A stretch of 64,000 nt of DNA from Bacillota bacterium (lineage in GTDB: Bacteria; Bacillota_A; Clostridia; Christensenellales; Aristaeellaceae): contig JAEZSP010000078.1 in the NCBI GenBank assembly GCA_023421735.1, forward strand, positions 1-64,000, written 5' to 3'. The notes beneath the pieces are model-generated. The model made no database searches, had not been told where the DNA came from, and saw only the letters and a program-made list of their open reading frames with translations. Below, piece by piece: positions 52,849 to 61,388 of the stretch (the first letter of the stretch is position 1; every line of letters starts with the position of its first letter). Made by a program: the position numbers and the translations under genes.

Positions 52849-53619
52849 ATGGCTAACACAACAATCCGAATAAGCCGCGAGCGCAAGGAGTTAATCGCCA
52901 GGTATGCAACGGCGGCGGTGTTCCTGTATGGGGTGATAAGCGTCGATGAGTTTGTCGGTGTTTTCAACCACTACGAGGAAAGCCGCACGACCTCTGAGGA
53001 AGCATTGCTGGCCTTGAAGCGACTTGCCAAAACCGACGATGTGGAATACTCCATCTCCGGCGACATAATATCAGGGCCCGAATATCAGCCTGACTTTGAT
53101 GACTATGAAGAAAACGTGAAATCTATCCGAGTCAACCAGAAAAGCAAACCCCGTTATCTGCCGGATAAAGAAGAATTTTTGAGATACGTCGACAGCGCCT
53201 ACCGTGAGCCTGAAAAGCCGTATACTGACCTTAAGGCGCACATCCTGAAATATAAACTCACCACTCGCGGCGAGGGGATTGACGGCGTGGACGGCGACCT
53301 GATCGACCTACACGAAATGATTCAGCTCGGGGTAGGTTCGACTGATGAATTCGATTACTTCACCAAGAGAGGATACAAATTCAAAGGGCTGGACGATATC
53401 AATGCATTTGCTCAGTTAGTGATGAACGCTCACAATAATACGAGGATGTACGACAACAACGGCTTCACCCCAAACGAGATAATTGAGAAGTTCGAACGCC
53501 CTAGGTTAAAACCGCTCCCCAGAGAGCCGTTCAAAATTGAGACGACGCCCAAAGTCGGACGCAATGCCCCCTGTCCCTGCGGGAGCGGGCTTAAGTACAA
53601 AAAATGCCACGGCAAATAG
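52849..53619 (+). CDS. SEC-C motif protein
   Basis: A 256-residue protein. The last 21 residues form a SEC-C zinc motif ([20 protein letters not shown]), as in YecA-like and other accessory proteins. The rest is helical, starting with [20 protein letters not shown] and containing [20 protein letters not shown], without a known family. The gene follows the membrane protein gene with a four-base gap and GGGAGG before the ATG. A shortened copy of its start lies at 51149. Function is unknown; SEC-C tails often mediate zinc or nucleic-acid contact. Confidence 0.72.
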   Translation: MANTTIRISRERKELIARYATAAVFLYGVISVDEFVGVFNHYEESRTTSEEALLALKRLAKTDDVEYSISGDIISGPEYQPDFDDYEENVKSIRVNQKSKPRYLPDKEEFLRYVDSAYREPEKPYTDLKAHILKYKLTTRGEGIDGVDGDLIDLHEMIQLGVGSTDEFDYFTKRGYKFKGLDDINAFAQLVMNAHNNTRMYDNNGFTPNEIIEKFERPRLKPLPREPFKIETTPKVGRNAPCPCGSGLKYKKCHGK

Positions 53620-53701
53620 GGGTGTGCAGTTTGACGATTACTCGCTTCTGACGATTCGGGGTGTGCATCGTATCAATTCATGGTGACTTTGCCAAATCAG
53701 A

Positions 53702-53740
53702 AACCATCTATTGATGAACTCGATAGGTGGTTTTCTCTTT
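53702..53740 (+). terminator. Terminator after SEC-C gene
   Basis: AACCATCTAT (53702-53711) pairs with ATAGGTGGTT (53723-53732, one G-U pair) around an 11-base loop and is followed by TTTTCTCTTT. It lies 80 bases after the stop codon. Confidence 0.65.
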
Positions 53741-53816
53741 GCTCAAAATCCAATAAATTCAGGCTTTTCAGGCATCGGAGGCTTCGATTTTATCAATCTT
53801 TGACGGCGTTCCGAGG

Positions 53817-53875
53817 GCTTCGCTGCTGTCGACGGGATTTGAACCCGCCCTGTTTTTCGGCCGCGTCTCCGGCAA
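53817..53875 (-). other. Fragment resembling a tRNA 3' end
   Basis: On the minus strand GCGGG-TTCAAAT-CCCGT is a standard T-arm (GGTTCAAATCC), followed by CGACAGCA, which fits a 3' acceptor strand and discriminator. Before it lies a possible variable arm (GCCGGAGACGCGGC). The matching 5' acceptor strand GCTGTCG, D-arm and anticodon arm are absent, so it is not a working tRNA. Such 3' fragments are left where integrative elements use tRNA genes as attachment sites. Confidence 0.4.
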
Positions 53876-54164
53876 ATCGTCAAATTTTCACACCCTTTTT
53901 GGCCATAGGTGTTCAAATTTGACGATTCTGCTTAGGAGCTAAGACCGTCTACGTCATCTTGATTTCGTATTCCTTAATAGGCTCTCCGTAAACGCATGAG
54001 TGCCTAACTCCTTTGAGCAATGCAAAATGACATGGCGTTGTGACATTGAATTAATACATTGTTAACATCATGCCGAAAGATTATATTGCGGAAGGCTTCC
54101 ATTAAAGACGCGTTAGTGTTATACTGCTGTTACTGATACACAAGCAAAGGGCGGTTAGTCAGAA

Positions 54165-55301
54165 ATGACAAGAGAAGAATGTGACAAGATAGTATGTGCT
54201 GTTGAGAAAACTGGCTACGATTTTGAGCACTACGTTTATGAATTGCTGAAAAACAAAGGATGGCAGGTCATTAGTAATAGGTACTATGTTGATGATATTA
54301 AGGGAATTGAGCGCGAAATCGACCTTTTAGCGTACAAAACTAAGAAGGAAGACGCCGTAATTTACTACACAACATTAATAATTAGCTGCAAAAAGTCTGC
54401 CGAGAGCTTTTGGGCGTTCTTAACAAGGCAAAGGCCAGAGCACGATCCAAACACTGAATACTTCTTCCTTCACAATTATACCACCGATAGACGGTTGTCT
54501 TGCATGATGGAAGAAACTGCTGATATCACAAGAGAAAATCTTTTATCTAACGATAGTATCGTATCTCTATTTGAAATTGAAAGGGTACCATTTGCATTCC
54601 AACAAATTAACAGTAACTCAGGCAAGCCAGAAGATGATAAGCGAATATATGAATCGATAATAACGACGATTAAGGCTTTGGAATACGAAAAGGAAAATCG
54701 CGGAAGACCTAAGATTCAAAACGTTGAACAGTATTTCTACAATTTTAGTTTATTATCTGTATTTGACGGCAAGATGTATGAGGTGTTTTGTAATGATGGA
54801 GATAAGGTAGTCAAACAAATTTCTGAAATTAAATACATAAACCGTCACATAATTAGCAAAAAAGAATCGTTTTATAAAGTGCATTTTATTTCTAAGGATG
54901 CCTTGTATGCTCAAATTGACATATATGACAAGTTATACGAATGCAACAGTTCATTATATCCCAAAATGGTAAATGATTTTTATGTTGATATTTTTAAATA
55001 CAATTCGAGAGTAATGGTTTTGTGGAAAGATTTTTGCAACGCGTTTTTGTTTGAATTTAATTTCATTTTAATACACATTCTCGAGTATAAAACGAATGAT
55101 AGGTCAAAAGACTTCGATTATGACTATCAAGATAATGTTCTTAAGATACATTTCAGCGGATTTAATGACATCGATGATGATGATTTTTTGAAAACAGTTA
55201 ATGAGTGCACAAAACTAAGAGAAGCAGCATCGTCATTACTAAATAATTGGTTTAGGTTTGAGGGTAACTATATTTTCGATAATGACATGTTGCCATTTTA
55301 G
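54165..55301 (+). CDS. AT-rich PD-(D/E)XK nuclease-like protein
   Basis: A 378-residue protein. The N-terminal 100 residues look like a Mrr/RecB-type nuclease fold: GYDFEHYVYELLKNKGWQVI, then GIEREIDLLAYK with the Asp, and TTLIISCKKSAESF where the ExK position reads SCK. The rest is rich in Tyr, Phe and Asp with no recognised domain. Codon use is strongly AT-biased compared with every neighbour, indicating recent transfer. There is no strong ribosome site. It could be a defence nuclease or restriction-type effector; without the usual Glu, activity is uncertain. Confidence 0.62.
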   Translation: MTREECDKIVCAVEKTGYDFEHYVYELLKNKGWQVISNRYYVDDIKGIEREIDLLAYKTKKEDAVIYYTTLIISCKKSAESFWAFLTRQRPEHDPNTEYFFLHNYTTDRRLSCMMEETADITRENLLSNDSIVSLFEIERVPFAFQQINSNSGKPEDDKRIYESIITTIKALEYEKENRGRPKIQNVEQYFYNFSLLSVFDGKMYEVFCNDGDKVVKQISEIKYINRHIISKKESFYKVHFISKDALYAQIDIYDKLYECNSSLYPKMVNDFYVDIFKYNSRVMVLWKDFCNAFLFEFNFILIHILEYKTNDRSKDFDYDYQDNVLKIHFSGFNDIDDDDFLKTVNECTKLREAASSLLNNWFRFEGNYIFDNDMLPF

Positions 55302-55431
55302 TGCACCTGAATCTATAGGGCCTTTTTGAATTAATGCTCTGGGTTTGTATCACCGAACTGTTTCTGAACACACACCGTGATGGAATGTAAAATTTGGGTA
55401 AGTTGATTTGTTTGATATGGAGGTATAACGT

Positions 55432-57384
55432 ATGAAACGCGTCGCATCTGCGCTGCTGATGGTCGCATTCATTTTGCTTAGTTACAGCGTGGCGGTTACC
55501 GAGAAGCAAATGGCTGACGTAAATCCCGGCGCCGCACTTTACTTTGGCCACTATGAGCAGGACAATGATAGCAGCAACGGTGTTGAACCGATTGAGTGGG
55601 TCGTGCTGTCTGTGGAAGATGGCAAAGCACTCCTGACCAGCAGGTACGCGCTGGACTGCCGACCTTATCATTCAGATAAAGCCGATACGTCTTGGCAGCA
55701 AAGTGAAATCCGTTCATGGCTGAATGGCAGCTTTTTGACAGATTCGTTTACGGAAGAGGAGCAGGCGGCTATCCTTTCTTCCACTATCTCAAACGCAGAG
55801 GCTGAATGCAACGATGATTGGGAGACAACAGGTGGAGACGATACGACGGATAAGGTTTTCCTACTGAGCTATGGGGAAACGTGCTCATACTTTGCCACAA
55901 AAGACGATCGGAAGTTGACTGGCACCGAATATGCTCGGGAGCGCGGCGCAAAATTCCTGGGCATCACATCTCTCGGCATTGGGGAAACCAATTGGTGGCT
56001 GCGTTCTCCTGGCAAGAAACAGCAAGACGCATGCTATATTGACGTCCGTGGATCAATTGATACGGGATCCGTGACGGATGACATGGGAATTCGCCCCGCC
56101 CTGTGGATCGATTTGTCGGCGGACCAGACGTCGTTTCCTTACACGCAGTTTGGCTTGGCAGTCAGCCTATCGGAAAGCGGTAGTTATGCGGATGCTGCAA
56201 GAATTTTCGAGGCGCTTGACACCTATAACAACAGCCGTTCCTTGGCAACCGAGAATCGGTATCAGCAGGCACTTTCTGCTGAAGCAAACGGCGAATATGA
56301 TGCGGCGATTGAACTGTTTGAAGTGCTCAACGGTTATTCCGAGAGCCATGAGCATGGACGAGCCTGCAGATATGCGCAAGCCGTAAATTATCAGGAAAGC
56401 GGCGATTTTGCCACGGCCGCTGGTCTGTATGATGAAATTGGCCAGTACGAAGACAGCATGTCGCGCATGAAGGAATGCTTCGACCAATTGGGCATTCCCG
56501 TATACTATTTTACCTCGACCGCCGTGAATACAGGTGTCGATACCGGCTACTCGAAGGCGAATGAGATCAAAGGTGATGACGCTCATTTTGGTTGGCGCAT
56601 GGGTCGTTTCTTCATGAGCGGTTTTACGCGGGTGACCGATAATGAAACTGATACCCCCATTTTTATCAAAACTTTGGGCGATTCTATCACCTTATGGTTC
56701 GACTTGGAACAGGACATTGATTGCGTGGGCGGCAACAGCCATCTGATCTTGAGTGAAGACATGAATGGATATGACCAGCATTTCGGCGTACAAAAAACCG
56801 ATTTTGGCCGCGGAACTCTTATTATACGTCACACAGACTATCAGAACTCTCAGAACGACCCCATCATCTATACATCCTATCTGCTGGCGAATGGAACCAC
56901 CGGAGCAGATACCAAGGTCCTCATCCTCGAGGAAGGCGATTATGAGGTTGTACTGGACTATGAACTTAAAAACACTGAGATCACGAGTATTGTGAACAAG
57001 TACGGCAACTATAGCGTCAGACTCAACTTTTCAGTCCGCAACGGCAATTGCATGATATATCCTTTTGACGCGCTGACCGGTGCGGAACTGCAGAATTCGG
57101 CCCTCACGGAAAATGGCTTCTATCTAGACCTTGCCCGTTCCCGCTATCTTGATATTGACGTGCAGTACTCCGTGCTGCTGGAGGGCGCGGCAGGAGTCGT
57201 AGAAGACGTAAGATACAACCGTCCCGCTACGGACGGAGATAGCTATACTTCAGAGGGTATCTACACGATCTCCGTCAGCAACCGCTATACCGGTGAATCC
57301 ACCACAAAGGTGATTTTTGTGGGATCGGACGAACTGCTGCAGGAGTATATAGATAATGGCTTCTCGACAGATCGGCTGAAGTGA
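55432..57384 (+). CDS. Secreted DUF6273 protein with tetratricopeptide-like repeats
   Basis: A 650-residue protein with a signal peptide (MKRVASALLMVAFILLSYSV). Residues about 35-225 form a DUF6273 domain (PIEWVVLSVEDGKALLTSRY, ALDCRPYHSDKADTSWQQSE, NWWLRSPGK, MGIRPALWIDL), a fold of the sulfatase-modifying-enzyme/lectin type. Three short helical repeats follow (about 240-345; YADAARIFEALDTYNNSRSL, YDAAIELFEVLNGYSESHEH). The C-terminal 300 residues are beta-rich with no known family. GGAGGTATAACGT precedes the ATG. It is the first gene of a three-gene operon with the toxin and immunity genes. Confidence 0.75.
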   Translation: MKRVASALLMVAFILLSYSVAVTEKQMADVNPGAALYFGHYEQDNDSSNGVEPIEWVVLSVEDGKALLTSRYALDCRPYHSDKADTSWQQSEIRSWLNGSFLTDSFTEEEQAAILSSTISNAEAECNDDWETTGGDDTTDKVFLLSYGETCSYFATKDDRKLTGTEYARERGAKFLGITSLGIGETNWWLRSPGKKQQDACYIDVRGSIDTGSVTDDMGIRPALWIDLSADQTSFPYTQFGLAVSLSESGSYADAARIFEALDTYNNSRSLATENRYQQALSAEANGEYDAAIELFEVLNGYSESHEHGRACRYAQAVNYQESGDFATAAGLYDEIGQYEDSMSRMKECFDQLGIPVYYFTSTAVNTGVDTGYSKANEIKGDDAHFGWRMGRFFMSGFTRVTDNETDTPIFIKTLGDSITLWFDLEQDIDCVGGNSHLILSEDMNGYDQHFGVQKTDFGRGTLIIRHTDYQNSQNDPIIYTSYLLANGTTGADTKVLILEEGDYEVVLDYELKNTEITSIVNKYGNYSVRLNFSVRNGNCMIYPFDALTGAELQNSALTENGFYLDLARSRYLDIDVQYSVLLEGAAGVVEDVRYNRPATDGDSYTSEGIYTISVSNRYTGESTTKVIFVGSDELLQEYIDNGFSTDRLK

Positions 57385-57405
57385 TTATGCGGGAGGATTG
57401 GAACA

Positions 57406-58569
57406 ATGAATAAACTGATTTCTCTGCTGCTGAGCGTCGCCCTACTTCTTTCGTTCACCATTCCGTCTGTCAGCTTGGCAAAAACGGCCGTTTCTGACAC
57501 GCCGTCCTTTCAGGGATTGAACGACCCCAGCCTCCTTACGTATATCGAGGGTAGCCTTTACGGAGAATTGGTGGATACACTTGATAACGATGACTACTTT
57601 GTTGAAAACGTTCAAGCGATTTACATCTCTCAGGAATATCTAGACGAACTCGCGTTCAATTCACAAGCCAATGTATTTTTTGGCTATACGTTGACCGAGC
57701 TTGACGAACAGTTTCAGGGGACAAGGTACGTGTTTACGCTGGGAGACGATCAGGAGACGGTCGTTCAACCCTTTGAGGCGTATGATGATACTTATGACAC
57801 AGTGATCCGGAATGTCGCAATCGGCACGGGCGTCATCCTCATCTGCGTAACGGTATCTGTCGTCACGGCCGGTACTGGCACCGCAGCAGTCAGCATGATC
57901 TTTGCCGTTGCGGCAAAGTCAGCTACCGTGGGCGCATTGTCCGGCGCCGCGCTGGGTGGGGTTTCGGCGGGCATCGTCACCGGCATACAAACGGGCGACA
58001 TGGATGCCGCACTGAAGGCCGCCGCCGTCGCCGGAAGCGAAGGCTTCAAGTGGGGCGCCATAACAGGCGCCATTACAGGTGGAACCAGCGAAGCTATTGC
58101 GCTGAAAGGCGCCACGCTGAACGGCTTGACGATGAATGAAGCGGCGCTGATTCAGAGGGAGACCGGCTATCCGCTTGATGTCATCAAGGGTTTCAAGACC
58201 ATGGATCAATACAACATATGCAAGGAAGTCGGTTTGTTCACGAAAACAGTGAACGGCAAAGCTGCACTCGTAAGGAAGATTGACCTTGACTTCGTGGATG
58301 ATTTTGGCAGAACGAATCTTCAAAGAATGCAGAATGGACTTGCCGCTCTTGACCCCTCAACCGGTCAAGCCTATCAACTGCATCACATCGGTCAGCAGAT
58401 GGATTCAACCTTAGCAATTTTGACCGAATCCGAGCATATGCAAGGAGGCAATAATTTGATTTGGCACGAGTTAGGTGAAACATCGAAAATCAATCGTTCT
58501 GTCTTTGACAAACAGCGCGCTGCATTCTGGGAGGACATGGCAAAACTCTTGTTGGATGGAGGCATATAA
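57406..58569 (+). CDS. Secreted toxin with C-terminal LHH nuclease domain
   Basis: A 387-residue polymorphic toxin. Residues 1-25 are a signal peptide (LISLLLSVALLLSFTIPSVS). Residues about 137-225 form a long hydrophobic Gly/Ala-rich segment (TGVILICVTVSVVTAGTGTA, SGAALGGVSAGIVTGIQ), as seen in pre-toxin regions. The C-terminal ~90 residues are an LHH-type HNH/endonuclease VII domain: GRTNLQRMQNGLAALDPSTG, YQLHHIGQQMDSTLAILTES (LHH at 325-327), and NNLIWHELG. It would cut DNA in competitor cells. The immunity gene starts three bases after its stop. Use of a Sec signal rather than an LXG domain is unusual. Confidence 0.8.
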   Translation: MNKLISLLLSVALLLSFTIPSVSLAKTAVSDTPSFQGLNDPSLLTYIEGSLYGELVDTLDNDDYFVENVQAIYISQEYLDELAFNSQANVFFGYTLTELDEQFQGTRYVFTLGDDQETVVQPFEAYDDTYDTVIRNVAIGTGVILICVTVSVVTAGTGTAAVSMIFAVAAKSATVGALSGAALGGVSAGIVTGIQTGDMDAALKAAAVAGSEGFKWGAITGAITGGTSEAIALKGATLNGLTMNEAALIQRETGYPLDVIKGFKTMDQYNICKEVGLFTKTVNGKAALVRKIDLDFVDDFGRTNLQRMQNGLAALDPSTGQAYQLHHIGQQMDSTLAILTESEHMQGGNNLIWHELGETSKINRSVFDKQRAAFWEDMAKLLLDGGI

Positions 58570-58571
58570 GG

Positions 58572-58970
58572 ATGGGAAATATTGTGGAGATCCTGCGATC
58601 AAAGCCAGGCTTCGTTTCTCTAAAACCGGCAGCGACGCAGCAAGTCGAGGAGGCCGAAAAAAAGCTTCAACTGAGATTTTCAGGTGATTACCGGAACTAT
58701 GTCCTCAACCTGGGTGCTGTTTCATTCTACGCGCATGAGTTGACAGGAGTCTGCGCATCTTCACGGCTCAATGTAGCAGATGTTACGATGAAGGAACGAG
58801 GATATACGCCTTCCGTGCCCGCCGACTGGTATGTTGTCGAGCAGTTACACATCGATGGGATTGTAGTTTGGCAATCCGCGGATGGCGCCATTTACCAAAC
58901 AGTCCCAAATGCAGTTCCGCAAAGAATAAGCGGAAGTCTTGCTGAATACATCGCAACGCTCATAAAATAG
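58572..58970 (+). CDS. SUKH (SMI1/KNR4) family immunity protein
   Basis: A 132-residue SUKH-superfamily protein. Typical features are the start ATQQVEEAEKKLQLRFSGDY-RNYVLNLGAVSF, the mid strand VPADWYVVEQLHIDGIVVWQ and SADGAIYQTVPN near residue 100, ending LAEYIATLIK. Such proteins neutralise nuclease toxins by binding their active domain. It follows the LHH toxin gene by three bases and should protect the producer. It has no signal peptide, as expected for a cytoplasmic antidote. Confidence 0.82.
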   Translation: MGNIVEILRSKPGFVSLKPAATQQVEEAEKKLQLRFSGDYRNYVLNLGAVSFYAHELTGVCASSRLNVADVTMKERGYTPSVPADWYVVEQLHIDGIVVWQSADGAIYQTVPNAVPQRISGSLAEYIATLIK

Positions 58971-59034
58971 CGCTAGTCAAACGGCGAAAGACATACTAAA
59001 AGCTCGCCCGAAAGCGAGCCGTGGGATCCCAGTA

Positions 59035-59784
59035 TTAAGCCTCGACCTTCGATCCATTCTTGAACAGGAACGTCATCGAGCCGTCCCTACCGACCGTCAC
59101 CTTATCAATGACTGCCAACCACAGCTTCTCGTCAAACTCCGTGATGGCAAGCTCGCGGTTTTGGATATCGCGGATGAAGCCTTCGAGGATTTTGCCTTTG
59201 CCCAGACGTTTGCGCTTCTGCACTTCCAACTCCTCTAGCCGTTTCAATGCTTGCCTGTGGCGTTCCAGGTAGCTGTTGTTGCGCTCGCTCCACTCGTTCT
59301 GGCTCATGGCGGTTCGGGCGTTCTCGTAGATCGCCTTTCGAGAAAGCTCCGCGACTACCTCAAGTTCGCTCCGAACCTCGGCTAGTTGGACGTCAATCCC
59401 CGAGGTATCGCAGAGGACGCTTTGCGCGAGGCGGCAGTCCTCAATCAGCCCATTGCGGTCGCCCATCAGAATGCTGAACGCCCTGAGAAACCGAGCTTTG
59501 ATGTCCTCCTCGGTGATGTGCGGCGTTTGACATCCATTGCCTGGAATGCCGCGACGCTTGTATTTATCATTGCACTGCCAGACCTCGCGGCGGCGGGTCT
59601 TGTCTTCCTTGTAGCTGCTCCATACCTTCCTTCCAAACCACCCGCCGCAGTCGGCACAGATCATTCTGGAGGCGAAAATGCTCGTGCAGCTCGTGGGCCT
59701 ACCGAGTCCCTTTCGACGCTCGATCTCCAGCTGGACTGCGTCGAACTCGTCCGGTTCGATGATGGCGGGATGGGAATCCTCGTC
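59035..59784 (-). pseudogene. Large serine recombinase C-terminal remnant
   Basis: Open sequence of 250 codons matches the C-terminal half of large serine recombinases: EDSHPAIIEPDEFDAVQLEI, RRKGLGRP, a zinc ribbon beginning FASRMICADCGGWFGRKV with WQCNDKY and a later GCQT, then a coiled-coil (LERHRQALKRLEELEVQKRK) and the end segment FDEKLWLAVIDKVTVG. The catalytic N-terminal half is missing: a TAA at 59785-59787 breaks the frame just where YYVEDSHPAI would be expected and the bases beyond are unrelated. It probably marks an old integrative element. Confidence 0.82.
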
Positions 59785-59832
59785 TTATGGTAATACTTTC
59801 GGGCAATAACAAGTGGTTTGCCTTCTTATATA

Positions 59833-59870
59833 TAGCACCCCAGTTCTCAAGATGGAGAACCAAGGTGCTA
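59833..59870. terminator. Double-stem hairpin between genes
   Basis: TAGCACC (59833-59839) pairs with GGTGCTA (59864-59870), and inside it GTTCTC (59843-59848) pairs with GAGAAC (59855-59860). It lies 27 bases past the glycosidase stop on the minus strand. There is no T-run, so it may be a weak or bidirectional terminator, or the end of a small element. Confidence 0.5.
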
Positions 59871-59896
59871 CCATATTGGGTTAACGGCCATATGAA

Positions 59897-61159
59897 CTAG
59901 AACGTATCAACGAATTTTCTACCCTCGATCCATGCGATCATGTTCAGCACCAGAAAGTTCCAGTTCTGGAAGCCGTGGGTGACAATAGGTTCGCAGGTAT
60001 CGGGGTTGTAGTACTCATGTAATGAGCCGCTTTTTTCAAGGTCGCGGCCGAACAGTCTGATGGTCTTTTCGGCAAGTTCCCTCGCATCGTCCTCATAGCC
60101 GTATTTGACAAGGCCGGAAAATACCATATAGTTGCAGATGCCCCACACCGGACCGAGCCAGTTGGAGGGGTTGTTGGATGCGCGTAGATCATATTGCTTT
60201 TCGAGCCTAGACAAGGTGCGGATGCCGCCCTTGCAGTTGAATGTGCGGGGATCCCGGTAGCGCTCCACCATTCGCGCGGCCTGTTCTGCGCTGGCGACGC
60301 CTGCCCACATGGGGAGAAAGCTCGACCAGTTATCGATACGCATGATCAGGCAGGCATATTTCCTCGGCGCGCCTTTGTGCAGCCATTCGTTGGGATCAAC
60401 CGGGCGTAGACCGAAATCGACGCTGTAATAAGTACCGTCGCGCTCATCCCAGCAATGGCGATTGATCGCGTCCGCCAAATCCTGTGCCTTTCCGCGCCAG
60501 GTGTTTGCCTTTCGCATATCGCCGGACATCTCCATCAGGTATCCGTACGCCAGCAGTTCGCGGTACAAAAGGCAGTTGAGATAGATGGAGCCACAGCTTC
60601 CATCGGGCTTGTAGAAGACGGAAGGATCATTGTCCACGCCGACTGCGAAATCATCCTGCCAGTATGCAAGGCCGGTGGTTTTTTCAACATGACTCTCAAG
60701 ATAGCGACTCAAAAAAGATTCGAGTTTGCCGAAGTAGGGCTTAATCCAATCGGTATTGCCACCATCGCGTTGCGCAAGGAACGCGATGTGCTGCGCCAGA
60801 ACCGGCTTGTGCATGTTGGTCTTGAACGCTTTTTCCTTTTCGGGATTCGTATGCATGGAACCATCTTTGGTTACGCAAATCGGCACAAAGCCGTCGTCCG
60901 TGGAGAGTTCCAGGAAATTGATCGTGCTTCCGCGTTCATATTCCACATATTCGCCACTCTTTCCGCTGTCCGCCTCGACCTGACCCATCATGACGCTGGT
61001 AAGCCAGGAATCCCAGTCCCAAAGCGATGCGGAATAGTAAGGGCTTTCCTGGGAGCAGGGCACGATATAGGGGTGATTCAAAATGCCCATCGGCTCGCGG
61101 GTCATGCCACGGCTGGTCTCAAATATGAGCTTTTTCAGAGAATCAACGAATTTATCCAT
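59897..61159 (-). CDS. GH63/GH37-like (alpha/alpha)6 glycosidase
   Basis: A 420-residue glycosidase-like protein. Family-typical motifs are YSASLWDWDSWLTSVMM (about residues 38-54), GLAYWQDDFAVGVDNDP, CWDERDGTYYSVDFG and SNNPSNWLGPVWGICNYMVF near 330-350, as in trehalase and GH63 mannosyl/glucosyl hydrolases of the (alpha/alpha)6 barrel fold. No signal peptide, so it probably acts on an imported oligosaccharide in the cytoplasm. GGAGGTGCGCT precedes the ATG at 61159. It diverges from the solute-binding protein gene and shares its regulatory region. Confidence 0.82.
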   Translation of the reverse strand: MDKFVDSLKKLIFETSRGMTREPMGILNHPYIVPCSQESPYYSASLWDWDSWLTSVMMGQVEADSGKSGEYVEYERGSTINFLELSTDDGFVPICVTKDGSMHTNPEKEKAFKTNMHKPVLAQHIAFLAQRDGGNTDWIKPYFGKLESFLSRYLESHVEKTTGLAYWQDDFAVGVDNDPSVFYKPDGSCGSIYLNCLLYRELLAYGYLMEMSGDMRKANTWRGKAQDLADAINRHCWDERDGTYYSVDFGLRPVDPNEWLHKGAPRKYACLIMRIDNWSSFLPMWAGVASAEQAARMVERYRDPRTFNCKGGIRTLSRLEKQYDLRASNNPSNWLGPVWGICNYMVFSGLVKYGYEDDARELAEKTIRLFGRDLEKSGSLHEYYNPDTCEPIVTHGFQNWNFLVLNMIAWIEGRKFVDTF

Positions 61160-61200
61160 AGCGCACCTCCGCATATTAAGTCAACATAGTAATATTATAT
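61160..61200 (-). promoter_or_regulatory. Glycosidase promoter region with TATTACTATG box
   Basis: On the minus strand TATAAT and TATTACTATG (complement of 61185-61194) lie 25-45 bases before the glycosidase start. TATTACTATG also occurs at 61339-61348 on the plus strand in front of the transport gene. This suggests one regulator acting on both sides. Exact -35/-10 assignment on this side is ambiguous. Confidence 0.4.
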
Positions 61201-61318
61201 CAAAACTGATTAGGGCCGTCCAGTATGTAACATATCCTCCATGCAGAATAAACACAAACACCTATACATTTGGCATAAAATATATAATATATGGCACAAT
61301 GGATATTATATAAAGCGG

Positions 61319-61356
61319 TTGACTAATCATCTTGCCAGTATTACTATGAACATAGT
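61319..61356 (+). promoter_or_regulatory. Solute-binding protein promoter and operator
   Basis: TTGACT (61319-61324) and TACTAT (61342-61347) with a 17-base spacer form a good sigma-A promoter. The 14-base palindrome ACTATGAACATAGT (61343-61356) overlaps the -10 box and is a likely repressor site, for example for a LacI-type sugar regulator. The gene starts 33 bases further. Confidence 0.65.
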
Positions 61357-61388
61357 TAGGCACTTCATTTTTTAGGAGGTTATACCGC

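Larger units (their letters stand above)
53620..54164. other. Long gap with terminator and tRNA-like fragment
   Basis: About 545 bases without a convincing gene; an 80-codon frame at 53680 runs through the terminator and the tRNA-like fragment and is rejected. The element TTTGACGATT occurs near 53632, as a complement near 53876, and again near 53917. The right half (53990-54160) becomes AT-rich and leads into the AT-rich nuclease-like gene. Confidence 0.45.

Noticed and set aside
53680..53922. 80-codon plus-strand frame
   Set aside because: It runs across a terminator hairpin and the complement of a tRNA T-arm, with no ribosome site.
53817..53960. Complete tRNA gene
   Set aside because: Only T-arm and 3' acceptor are present; the 5' acceptor strand GCTGTCG and a proper anticodon arm could not be found within 150 bases.
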